Assembly (NCBI GenBank): GCA_964019155.1
Contig: OZ025244.1
Coordinates: forward strand, 13,611,513-13,675,512
Length of the DNA stretch: 64,000 nt
Origin: Osedax fenrisi
Lineage: Eukaryota > Annelida > Polychaeta > Sabellida > Siboglinidae
Direction of reading: 5' to 3'
Shown here: piece by piece, positions 40,001-47,118 of the stretch
Layout: each line of letters opens with the position of its first letter
How positions within the stretch are numbered: the first letter of the stretch is position 1
Translations under genes and position numbers: made by a program
Notes under the pieces: generated by a model
Databases searched by the model: none
What the model was told of the DNA's origin: nothing
Seen by the model: only the letters and a program-made list of their open reading frames with translations

Positions 40001-40718
40001 TAGAAGAGTCTAGATCAATAGGCTATTACTAATATAGCCTATAGAAGAGTCTAGATCAATAGGCTATTACTAATATAGCCTATAGAAGAGTCTAGATCAA
40101 TAGGCTATTACTAATATAGCCTATAGACGAGTCTAGATCAATAGGCTATTACTAATATAGCCTATAGAATAGTCTAGATCAATAGGCTATTACTAATATA
40201 GCCTATAGAATAGTCTAGATCAATAGGCTATTACTAATATAGCCTATAGAAGAGTATAGATCAATAGGCTATTACTAATATAGCCTATAGAAGAGTCTAG
40301 ATCAATAGGCTATTACTAATATAGCATATAGAAGAGTCTAGATCAATAGGCTATTACTAATATAGCCTATAGAAGAGTCTAGATCAATAGGCTATTACTA
40401 ATATAGCCTATAGAAGAGTCTAGATCAATCACTACTAACCGGACTGGGAGAACACGACTAGTTTACTCCTCTCCAGGGGTGGCGCCCATCTTCCCCACAG
40501 GTTGTGTACGGACGGGAAGAATGCTCCCTGTCGACCGTACGAGTAATGTGTGGTTATAGCCGACGCCATTAGCGAACAGCGGTAATGGAGGTAGAGGTAA
40601 TAGTAGAGGTAGCAGTGATAGTAATACGTGTAATAATAAGAATAATATTAATGTTATTAATAATAATAGTCGTACTAATAATGATACTAATGATTTATGT
40701 ATTCATATATTATTAATT

Positions 40719-40765
<47 letters not shown>

Positions 40766-41277
40766 AACATACATATATACACGTGTATGCATATACTCTC
40801 GTACGATGTGTATATATGTACTTGACCGGATGAATACTAATCACAATTCTATGAATATTTATCACGCTACATTGTAACACGTAGAGTTAGAGAGAAATGT
40901 CTCTCTAGCTCTACGCGCGTACAGTATATTGTCCGCGTATTGTTTAACTCAGCGCGGAGAACAATACAAACAATAAACGCCGACGAAACCCACTACACGT
41001 GACATATATCACGCGACAACACGTGATCACGTGATATATCGTCACGTGTTATATACGCTGAATGTTTATTGTTGAGAGTTTCATTCATAAGGCAACGCGA
41101 ATACCAAAATATGTATATGTATCGATGACGTGATATTATTGTGCACTGAACAGACTACAATACTCCTGTTGTCTAGTACCATCGGTGTTAGGATAACTAG
41201 TCATTAATTTAATATAAACACTCTAATATATTATATACTCATACTAAATTCGTAATTGTAGATAACAGCAGTGAATA

Positions 41278-41311
<34 letters not shown>

Positions 41312-41357
41312 TATAGTATACGATATTCCGTATATAAATATATTCCTAAATAAATAT

Positions 41358-41419
<62 letters not shown>

Positions 41420-42676
41420 ATACAAACAACTTCAATCTCGAAGTATTCGATCATGCATTATAACTATATATTATATTCTAGGGAGTTGGGGTTTCGAGAT
41501 TATATTTAAATAAAGTGAATTTATTGAACGAATTGCTAGCGACGGATTTCTCCTCGGTTTCACAGTATCGTAGATAGTGAAGCAATACGGTCCAGCTGGA
41601 CATACGTGTGTAAATGTGTGGGACATATGTGGCAATACGGAGTGCAATAGTATACTATAGTACAACGATTAAGTTCACGGGGGTATAGTTCAATGGTATC
41701 GGGTTGCACCGATGGCGTGACGAATATAGCATCCGGGTCAGTGTTATGGTCAAGTGGTCTCACAGTAGAGGTCAACCACTATAGCCACGTCACGTGGTAC
41801 GGATAGGTGACTAATGCGCATGTGTCTAATGTGCGCGCACTCGAGAAAAGAAACAATATAACTACGCGTACCGATACAATTAAAGGTCGAGATTTGCCGA
41901 GATATGGTGAGATCCAACTATAGATCTCACGAGATATAAACACGTACTAATCATACAGTATAATTGTCGCATACTATATGCATATAGCATATTCTAATAT
42001 ATACATTCATATTTAATATAGGCACGAGACATAAAGCACGCACTAAACAAATATAATAATATACTATATACATATATATATACATATATATATATACAAA
42101 TATATATATATATATATATATATACAAATCGCAAACTATAGCCTACTTACCTAACTATATACTGTAGGTAAGATATACAAGGCACTTCGTGCACTACAAA
42201 TAGAGTGTATACATATAAGTCTTTCATGTCCAATAGTATAGTATGGGACATGAAAGGGTTATATATATATATATACTATATTTTTATATATATATATACT
42301 AAACTTCACATATGTATAAGAATAAAATGTTACTATGTATATATATATATATATATATACACGTACATCCGTACATCCGTACACACAGTGCATCACGGCT
42401 ATACCTGAGTCCGGCACTGTACACGGCTATAGAAATACATACTGTGGATACTGTAGATACATACATAGATGTATACTGTCCGAGTTATACTGTAGATGTA
42501 TACTGTCCGAGTTATACTGTCCGAGTTATATACTGATAACACTAGACGTAAACACACATACGTAAACATCATATACATGTATATCGAGTTGATACTATCA
42601 AACTCAAACATATACCTGCATACTTGCATGTGGACATATACATATATAAATACGTCTACACACACACCCATACACG

Positions 42677-42716
<40 letters not shown>

Positions 42717-43509
42717 CGTATTATTGTGGTAACTAGAGTTCATATATATACAGTTATAATTTGTGATCGTTTTCTTATAGAACTGTATTACATGTCCATG
42801 CTATTTACTAATAAACAAATAGTATCCGAGATTAATACTTGTGTATATCGATTAAATATTAACTATTAACTATATAACTAATGAACATATATACTTAATA
42901 CTTAATACTTTCTACACGTGCCATGTCAGTAAAGCAGCAGCTCTAAGCGCTTCAGACTAACCATTCCTACCCCCATCAGGAATCTGACCGTCATCAGAGC
43001 GTAAGGGCTATACCTCGCAGCTATTGGCGACATCATTGTGCACACGACACCTGTTAGGGGTGGGGTGAGGGTTGGGGGTAGGGTTAGTAAGGGCTATATC
43101 TCGGAGCTATTGGTGACATCATTGTACACACGACACCTGTACCGGGTGGGGGAGGGGGTAGGGGTAGGGTTAGTAGGGGCTATAGTTATATTGTTAGGAG
43201 AGGGGGTTGTCTAGTCGTTAGATGAGAGTACTACCGGTTGAGGATATTATTAAGGGATATATGTAAATATTAAATATACTATCGTTATTTATTATTAGAT
43301 AATTACTTAATTATTACTTAATAATTACATAGTATAACATGATAATTTAAATATAATTTATTATCAAATCAATTATCATTTTTATATATATATATAAATT
43401 CAAAAATAATGTATATGCAATATTTATGGTGTATTTTAAATTGCGATAAAAGTAAGTACAAATAACATTAGTTATATCACATATATGGTTACATAGATAT
43501 GTATGTATG

Positions 43510-43552
<43 letters not shown>

Positions 43553-44477
43553 ACTATATAAGCCATACTTATAGAAATTGTAACATGTATAAACTCTGCT
43601 ATTATAAATACGTGAATTAAATATGAAAGTATATTATAATAATGACTATCAAAACCAAATATATATTTATATATATATATATATGTTCATCCATATATGA
43701 GATATTTACCAAAAATTATAAACCATTATGATATTATTGAAATTGAAGTAGTTAATCTTTATTTATCTATAATGCGTATTTTTTAACTATAATTATAACC
43801 TATATACGTATACGTACTAATCAATTGAACACATTAATTACAAATATGCAAGAAGTGCGGGAATACATTACACCATTTGTCTAAGATGAATAAGCTAAAC
43901 TTTAATTAACAAAGAAGTATTTTATCATTTTATAATACTTCTAAAAATATAACTTTTATTAATACAAGTATTTCTACCGTATTCTGATATTAATCATAGG
44001 CAACTGTATCAAGTAAATAATGCATAAATTATGAATCTCAGTGAATATTAATATTTATATATTAATAACATAACATTACATTATATATATGATATAGTCT
44101 ATTTCTAATGAATTCTAATTATAATGCTACTTGTTGACGTGTCCTAAACCTGCTATCATGCCACCCCCCATCACATGTTTTCCTCCGTAGCGTGTCGCCA
44201 GCCATCCTCCGGGAATCTATTTATAGAACGGAATGTTTGCATTAATATCTCTCTATCTATATACATAGTGGCGGATGTTTATTTCGTTAAATGAATTTAT
44301 CAACAACTATATATTATAGTTGAATAATAAAATATTCGTTCATCATTACAATGAAGATATACAACATACATAATGAACTGTTAATGTATCCTTTGTTTTA
44401 TATTAACTGTCCGAAATCAACCAATAAAACATTTGCACTTTACAATTAATATTACGAAATAAAATATATGTATTAGT

Positions 44478-44558
<81 letters not shown>

Positions 44559-44868
44559 AATATATATATATATATTGTTATTTTTTAATATTTTTATTTG
44601 GTGGATTCCTTTAATACAATCCAGGAACTTAGATGAAGTTTTCACTTATAACCATATATGGCTCTAATGTCCCTTCGAAGCTGCGCTCATGTTAAGGCAT
44701 CCATGGTTTTGACGAGAGCCGATCATTTATTTATGCACAATTATATAAGATCACTTCTAAATAATATTTTAAGACCCATTTTATAAAATAAATTAATGGT
44801 CCGGACGAGGCTCGAACCCGTGTCCAACTGATTGTGTGTCTGACGCCTTAGCCACTGAGCCACACAGG

Positions 44869-44908
<40 letters not shown>

Positions 44909-45390
44909 TATACTAGAAGAAATATACATATGTATCATACTTATAATACTATAATATGTATGCCTGTACTGATGGTGATGCTAGAATACAATGATAATTA
45001 TACTGATAGCCGTGTGATGGTCATAATATTTCAAATTTAAAGCAAATAAAGTTTTTGAATATATTACTGAGCAGATATATATTAATGCTCTATATTATAG
45101 ATATTACAACTAGCGAATATGCTTACCTATGTTTTTGTATTATATATATTTAATATTATTAAATTGTTTAAATAATATTGACATTTAGATCTTTGATATA
45201 TTCATACACCGCGGTGTTATTACAATAATTTGAATTACTCACTGTTATTTAAGTTTTACCTTTAATTCTTCAGATGGTTATATAGCATATATATATAGTT
45301 ATTACTACTATTACTATTATTATATATGGTATTGGATATAGCGTAGCTATATTTGTATACCCCTATACATGTATACAATATATTATCCTC

Positions 45391-45423
<33 letters not shown>

Positions 45424-45861
45424 CAATAGCGGATACATATTTGGAGGACAATATATTGTATACATTTATAGAGGTATAAGAAGAAACCTACGCTATATAC
45501 AATACCATATATAATAATATCTTTAATATATATATATATATAACCTATATAACCTATATTATAGTACACTATATATGCCATAATTAGTATTGTAAATTAT
45601 AAGGTATTATTTTGCCTTGTAGTGTTGTATCATGGGTATCCCGGGTTGTATATACAATGCTATGTAACTGCAACGCATACACACCCGACTAATAGTATTC
45701 GACGAGGTCGCAATTATTGCAATATAATTACGTAATGCATTCACTATATATTAGGTAATACCCGATGTATCCGTCATTTGTAATATCTTAATACGTGAAC
45801 TATGAATACATATATTTATTCATAGGGTAATATGAATATATGTATGTATTTCTATGCATAC

Positions 45862-45946
<85 letters not shown>

Positions 45947-46660
45947 TAGCTATATATATATATATATATATATAATTATAATAAACGTTATCCTCGCTAG
46001 GGGTGAGCCACCCTGACCGACGATGACCTAACCTGGGTCAGGAAATATCCGTAATAGAATGCGCTTAGTATGTTTCCCTGAAGAACTTTATCCCACGTGA
46101 ACTCCGTCTGTGTTGTGACGTCATGGTTACGTCATTATAAATGAATAGTGCGTAATCATTATATATGTATATATATATATATATATATATTAAATAATTT
46201 AAATATAAAGTTTATTATATTTATATTATAATTTATTTTATTCCGATTTTTTATGATAATTTAGACTTTCCGATATACGACGATCGGGGAATTTCGAGAA
46301 AACAGTAATCTCCTTGTTATTGTATACCAGTTGGATAGGAGTGATAAATCTGATTAATTATTAATATATATCTATAGATGTACATATATGTATATAAGAT
46401 ATGGATATCAATAAATATACTAACGATATCGCCGAGGTCGAGCTTAGTAAGATTAGAGATGGAAGAAGAGGAGGAGGAGTCTGAGATATTAGAGGTTCCC
46501 GATGGAGTCATACAGATCAGGGCTACGGACATGTTCACACGCACTAGGTATAGCACCGCCATGTTTAACATGCACGCTAGAGCTAGACTCACTCGGCAGG
46601 ATTTCCAGATCGGGACTGGGAGGGGAGGGAAGATGTACTAGGGCATTTATTAAGAACATA

Positions 46661-46699
<39 letters not shown>

Positions 46700-47068
46700 G
46701 TTTTAGGCTTATTTATTAGACAAATATAATAGTAAAACAAATTATGTATTTGTTACATCCATTGCATGATACAGTTATATTTAACCTTAGTACATTTATT
46801 ATTATTATTACACGTATATATGTAAATTGTAATTAATAATATCTAATAATCCATGAACATTGTTAGGTTACTAAACAAATATTACTATAATATTAATAAT
46901 AAAAAGCCTATATGCTTATATTAAATTAAATTTATTTTAAAATTAATATCGCTTCATCTTCTCAATAATGTCATGGCGTTCATATTAACGATTATTACCT
47001 AATACTAACTATTACGTAATACTAACTATTACGTAATACTAACTATTACTGTCTTCTTCGTGTAACAT
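27583..47068 (-). CDS. SLC17A5-like: SLC17 (sialin/VGLUT-like) MFS transporter, whole coding span
   Basis: Predicted organic-anion transporter of solute carrier family 17; the family moves sialic acid, glutamate, phosphate or urate across lysosomal, synaptic-vesicle or plasma membranes. Fourteen exons on the minus strand (1,485 bp including the stop) join without breaking frame to about 494 codons, the normal family length. Family blocks in order: LRVN-type TM1 (YLVRVNMSVALICM), ILSAFYYGYFLTQIPGGWLA, MSPIAARYSPY, WGRWAPPLERSKL, VAHTCNNWGNYTL, ADYF...VRKIF-like HTRKIFQTVG, NHVDIAPRYAGILIGITNTL, ATVPGMIAP. Twelve helices are expected, with both ends cytosolic. The ATG at 47068 is the first in frame; a longer N-terminus from an upstream exon is possible because the frame stays open to an AG at 47119. 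The gene is closer to sialin than to VGLUTs (Leu, not His, in TM2; Asn, not Arg, in TM7). The TM4 acidic residue is replaced by Met. Confidence 0.9.
27950..28200. mobile_element. MITE-like element with repeated terminus
   Basis: The left end AGGGGTTTCACACCAACTCG is matched in inverse by GTTGGTGTGAAACCCCT at 28072-28088 and again at 28184-28200. The two right-hand copies share AATTGCGTTCGAGTTGG. The outer pair gives a 251-bp element, the inner pair 139 bp. No coding capacity. It sits in intron 13 of the SLC17-like gene. Confidence 0.8.
28436..28472. repeat. (GT)n microsatellite beside a splice donor
   Basis: About 18 GT dinucleotides. In the gene's sense strand this is a (CA)n run starting 8 bases into intron 13. 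Confidence 0.95.
28480..28578 (-). CDS. SLC17-like exon 13 (TM12)
   Basis: Acceptor AATTTTAG, donor GTAACC. Encodes KLPSEWRNVFFVCGGIYTFG then AVVYACFAEGSEQ, matching the family's EW-x-x-VF-x-x-A-x-I-Y-x-F-G helix 12. Exactly 33 codons. Confidence 0.92.
29031..29867. repeat. Three tandem copies of a 300-bp unit with (TA)n linkers
   Basis: Copies start at 29031, 29327 and 29629 with ACTTTCTAAATTCATGATGA and run through GTATGTTTAGCGTGTTGCTC and TATCTCGAAACATTCC to an expanding (TA)n tract. The three are almost identical (GGTCTATTC is GGTTTATTC in the third). Spacing is 296 and 302 bp, differing by TA number. In intron 12, next to exon 12. Confidence 0.97.
29868..29940. repeat. (TA)n with interspersed TATG
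   Basis: About 73 bp of TA/TATG ending 20 bp from the exon 12 donor. Confidence 0.9.
29960..30050 (-). CDS. SLC17-like exon 12 (TM11)
   Basis: Acceptor CATTACAG, donor GTTAGT. Encodes YAGILIGITNTLATVPGMIA then PSFAGWMTQN, the most diagnostic SLC17 segment (YAGIL-x-GI-x-NT-x-AT-x-PGM-x-AP). Confidence 0.95.
30604..30754 (-). CDS. SLC17-like exon 11 (TM9-TM10)
   Basis: Acceptor CACTTCAG preceded by a C-run (poly-G on the plus strand near 30764), donor GTAACG. Encodes GFMIPAVMVIAMGYISSERI, WLAVSCLTVVVGFTGLSRTG and YACNHVDIAPR. NH-x-DIAP is a family signature. Confidence 0.93.
30857..30908. repeat. (TA)n microsatellite
   Basis: About 52 bp of pure TA in intron 10. Confidence 0.95.
31108..31375 (-). 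mobile_element. tRNA-derived SINE, copy A
   Basis: Head at the high-coordinate end: the minus strand reads GTGCGAGTTCGAGCCCC (box B like) with a degenerate box A (ACTAATAAGGCATATAC). The body shares AGCCGATCATTTATTTACGC and ATCACTTCTAAATATTATTT with copies at 44.6 and 59.4 kb, and CAGGAACTCGGATGAAGT further on. Intron 10, same orientation as the gene. Confidence 0.75.
31567..31699 (-). CDS. SLC17-like exon 10 (TM8 and loop)
   Basis: Acceptor GTTCACAG, donor GTTAGC. Encodes NGMYSAIPFVLMFIIAISGS, QLADYFRLNKILSTVHTRKI and FQTVG; family members have NG-x-x-SA-x-P and a STT-x-VRK-x-FNT-like loop. Confidence 0.93.
32221..32370 (-). CDS. SLC17-like exon 9 (TM7)
   Basis: Acceptor ACTCACAG, donor GTTAGT. 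Fifty codons including PWLEFMKSKPLMAILVAHTC, NNWGNYTLVSCIPMFIRDVF and AVDIKS. Sialin-type N at the position where VGLUTs have the substrate Arg; the family's NW-x-FY reads NWGNY. Confidence 0.93.
32495..34165 (+). mobile_element. RTE-like LINE, 5'-truncated, in intron 8
   Basis: Open frame from 32503 to the stop at 34143, no endonuclease, ending in (TAAG)n then AATAAA. A short tandem-repeat 3' tail instead of poly(A) is usual for RTE-class elements. It lies antisense to the SLC17-like gene between exons 8 and 9. Confidence 0.85.
32503..34143 (+). CDS. RTE-like reverse transcriptase ORF, intact but 5'-truncated
   Basis: Uninterrupted frame (497 codons from the ATG at 32650; open since 32503 with NNNSEEEIDDFEPEIVIKHT-like sequence). 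RT motifs, residues counted from 32650: GPDGVAPEAF 13-22, MPIPKSG 55-61, NYRGIAIS 68-75, NGFRPRRSTT 101-110, FVDFKKAFDT 135-144 (motif A), GVLQGDTLAPF 193-203 (motif B), YADD 246-249 (motif C), FKYLGAW near 310. The C-terminus has SETWTIDKSLERRINGCYTR, GHCIRHDDEV, LILWQPTSGKSNRGRKAVTY and DTGLDDV, the same tail as the fossil at 4.3-4.5 kb. All catalytic aspartates are present. The APE endonuclease is absent, so it could not transpose alone. I place it in the RTE/RTE-X group on motif style only. Confidence 0.88.
   Translation, partial: KIILLINITHFKNVLGNNNSEEEIDDFEPEIVIKHTEIFTNAFTKDEYLMVKNNLVDGKTVGPDGVAPEAFKYCKFDDILLEYANKILLEKQKPIQWSTCQIMPIPKSGNLNKVDNYRGIAISVIALKITNKMILNRIQPIIDPLLRHNQNGFRPRRSTTTHILALRRLIEGIKEKNLKAIITFVDFKKAFDTINRNNMFKILLAYGIPTIIVEAIETLYKGTKAKVLTPDGETKSFNITTGVLQGDTLAPFLFIIVLDYAMRMAVKGKQLDLGFELTRKQSRRVPAKVITDLSYADDIALISQDIEQAQELLSNVETQALKLGLKINSRKTEIMAFSQSEPINIHSLLNEDIKVVNNFKYLGAWMSSSSKDFEIRKALAWQACHKLKKLWNSKLKRKLKIRTFQATIESILLYGSETWTIDKSLERRINGCYTRLLRMILNVSWRDHITNVELYKELPKITDVITTRRLRIAGHCIRHDDEVAHDLILWQPTSGKSNRGRKAVTYIDNLKKDTGLDDVNEIRNVMMIRDDWKKIVKKGRTGVRHK
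34451..34500. repeat. Near-perfect 50-bp palindrome
   Basis: ATTCTATATAAATGATGGTA followed by TAC on the left is mirrored by GTATACTATCATTTATATAG on the right, with one mismatch and a 4-5 base centre; a (TA)n run follows. Confidence 0.9.
34655..34785 (-). CDS. SLC17-like exon 8 (TM6 end and central loop)
   Basis: Acceptor ACCACCAG, donor GTATAG. Encodes VVGLACYLFFLYTCYNTPNE, HPRISIAERDYINSSIGSKH, FHE. The NTP-x-x-HPRIS-x-x-E-x-x-YI block is the family's cytosolic loop after TM6. Confidence 0.93.
34896..34945. repeat. (TA)n microsatellite
   Basis: About 50 bp of pure TA in intron 7. Confidence 0.95.
35406..35436. repeat. (AG)n microsatellite
   Basis: About 14 AG units ending in GGGGGAG; a short (GT)n run lies at 35600-35617. 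The surrounding 35.4-36.6 kb is GC- and CpG-richer than the rest of intron 7 but shows no exon I can recognise. Confidence 0.9.
36639..36715. repeat. 12-bp repeat ATATATTACATA
   Basis: About six copies of a 12-bp unit (TATTACATAATA), followed by two shorter variants. Intron 7. Confidence 0.85.
37051..37096. repeat. (CA)n microsatellite
   Basis: About 22 CA units on the plus strand in intron 7. A longer (TA)n tract lies at 36870-36920. Confidence 0.95.
38376..38471 (-). CDS. SLC17-like exon 7 (TM5 to TM6)
   Basis: Acceptor CTATTCCAG, donor GTAAGA, the most canonical donor of the gene. Encodes IMLGTVVAMSASGFLCNTDV, DNGWPLIFYIYG; compare family QLGTVVSMPLSG-x-L...GWP-x-IFY-x-FG. Confidence 0.94.
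39487..40429. repeat. 41-bp minisatellite, 23 copies, touching a splice donor
   Basis: Exactly 23 units of 41 bp. Each contains the inverted repeat AGGCTAT-TACTAAT-ATAGCCT followed by ATAGAAGAGTCTAGATCAAT. Units differ at one or two bases (AATAG or GACGAG for GAAGAG; one GCATA). A degenerate half-unit precedes at 39461. The array ends 10 bp from exon 6, just after its donor hexamer. Confidence 0.97.
40440..40527 (-). CDS. SLC17-like exon 6 (TM4 end to TM5)
   Basis: Acceptor GTCGACAG, donor GTTAGT. Encodes GAFFPSVHNLWGRWAPPLER and SKLVVFSQSG. W-x-x-WAPP-x-ER-x-KL is a hallmark SLC17 motif. The preceding codon, from exon 5, is Met where most members have Glu. Confidence 0.95.
40996..41048. promoter_or_regulatory. 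Cluster of four CACGTG E-boxes in intron 5
   Basis: CACGTG at 40996, 41020, 41028 and 41043, the middle two forming the palindrome TCACGTGATCACGTGA. CACGTG is the bHLH-Zip (MAX/USF/TFE class) site. Function is inference; the symmetric spacing could also be repeat-derived. Confidence 0.35.
41280..41416. repeat. (TA)n tracts
   Basis: Two TA runs (41280-41310 and 41362-41416) in intron 5. Confidence 0.95.
42221..42256. repeat. 11-bp-arm hairpin
   Basis: CTTTCATGTCC and GGACATGAAAG are separated by 14 AT-rich bases; intron 5. Confidence 0.85.
42962..43050 (-). CDS. SLC17-like exon 5 (TM3-TM4)
   Basis: Acceptor CCTAACAG after a C-rich tract, donor GTTAGT. Encodes VVCTMMSPIAARYSPYALMT and VRFLMGVGM. 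P-x-AARYSPY and R-x-L-x-G-x-G are family motifs. The final codon ATG replaces the GAG/GAA that gives the TM4 Glu in sialin and VGLUTs. Confidence 0.94.
43005..43186. repeat. 86-bp tandem duplication covering the 5' half of exon 5
   Basis: Period 86 bp (GGGCTATA at 43005, 43091 and 43177). The second copy repeats 49 bases of exon 5 plus acceptor and C-rich tract with four substitutions; the third is only the first ten bases. The duplicate lies upstream of exon 5 in transcript order. Confidence 0.93.
43091..43139 (-). pseudogene. Truncated duplicate of SLC17-like exon 5
   Basis: Begins after GGTACAG and reads VVCTMMSPIAPRYSPY before a TAA. Three of four substitutions against exon 5 are synonymous or nearly so (TGC to TGT, TCG to TCA, AGG to AGA); one gives Ala to Pro. 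It has an acceptor but no donor, so splicing into it would end the frame. Confidence 0.8.
44150..44216 (-). CDS. SLC17-like exon 4 (TM2-TM3)
   Basis: Acceptor CTATAAATAG, a pyrimidine-poor site; donor GTTTAG. Encodes IPGGWLATRYGGKHVMGGGM and IAG; IPGG-x-LA-x-x-FGGK-x-V-x-G is the family motif. Confidence 0.93.
44480..44575. repeat. (TA)n tract at a SINE 3' end
   Basis: About 95 bp of TA, among the longest in the window, abutting the 3' end of SINE copy B. Other long TA runs: 4650-4699, 34896-34945, 36870-36920, 45864-45972, 51655-51711, 56645-56745, 61170-61224, 62271-62309, 62779-62812. Confidence 0.95.
44576..44872 (-). mobile_element. tRNA-derived SINE, copy B (best preserved)
   Basis: The minus strand starts with a tRNA-like head holding box A TGGCTCAGTGGCTAAGGCG and, 31 bases on, box B GGGTTCGAGCCTC (44807-44819 complement), the internal RNA polymerase III promoter. 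Box A and the following CAGAC resemble class II (Leu/Ser) tRNAs. The body carries CGAGAGCCGATCATTTATTT, ATCACTTCTAAATAATATTT and TCCAGGAACTTAGATGAAGT (plus-strand spelling), then ends in CCACCAAATAAA and a TA tract. Intron 3, same orientation as the gene. Confidence 0.88.
45315..45519. repeat. Long inverted repeat around a (TA)n loop
   Basis: Left arm about 45315-45397 and right arm about 45436-45519 are reverse complements (TATATATGGTATTGGATATA against TATATACAATACCATATATA; TACAATATATTATCCTCCAA against TTGGAGGACAATATATTGTA) with scattered mismatches. Intron 3. Confidence 0.88.
45864..45972. repeat. (TA)n tract, about 100 bp
   Basis: TA repeat interrupted by TATG and TTTGTTTAGC; it ends about 60 bp from exon 3. 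Confidence 0.95.
46033..46107 (-). CDS. SLC17-like exon 3 (start of TM2)
   Basis: Acceptor ACAACACAG, donor GTTAGG. Encodes TEFTWDKVLQGNILSAFYYG and YFLTQ; family: F-x-W-x-x-x-x-QG-x-ILS-x-F-x-YGY-x-x-TQ. Exactly 25 codons. Confidence 0.95.
46425..46615 (-). CDS. SLC17-like exon 2 (TM1 and glycosylated loop)
   Basis: Acceptor CCTCCCAG, donor GTTAGT. Encodes PIWKSCRVSLALACMLNMAV, LYLVRVNMSVALICM and a serine-rich loop SNISDSSSSSSISNLTKLDL. Two N-glycosylation sequons (NIS, NLT) lie where SLC17 proteins carry their luminal glycans. Confidence 0.93.
47002..47052. repeat. 17-bp triplicate containing the exon 1 splice donor
   Basis: TAATACTAACTATTACG (plus strand) occurs three times in a row; on the sense strand each copy offers AATA|GTTAGT. 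Only the first keeps the reading frame; the next would run into TAG. Confidence 0.85.
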
Positions 47069-47118
47069 TTCTCTGACAGTTATCGACGTGGTAGACTTGA
47101 AACCATTGTCCGTAAATT
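47044..47118 (-). CDS. SLC17-like exon 1 (N-terminus, start codon inside)
   Basis: Donor GTTAGT at 47043-47038 leaves phase 1 and joins exon 2 in frame to make ...EEDSN-I-PIWKSC. The frame reads EFTDNGFKSTTSITVREMLH before EEDSN; the ATG at 47068 is the only in-frame start seen. If the AG at 47120-47119 is a real acceptor, the true start is in a further exon not found. Moderate certainty for the exon, low for the start. Confidence 0.65.

Noticed and set aside
41678..41745. tRNA gene: GGGGGTATAGTTCAATGGTA resembles an acceptor stem and D-arm
   Set aside because: No GGTTCRANNCC box B at the right distance and no matching 3' acceptor strand, so no cloverleaf can be drawn; at most a decayed SINE head.
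42205..42869. Several overlapping 67-114-codon frames on both strands
   Set aside because: They translate (TA)n, (CA)n-like and short repeated phrases (TATACTGTCCGAGT); no conserved residues.
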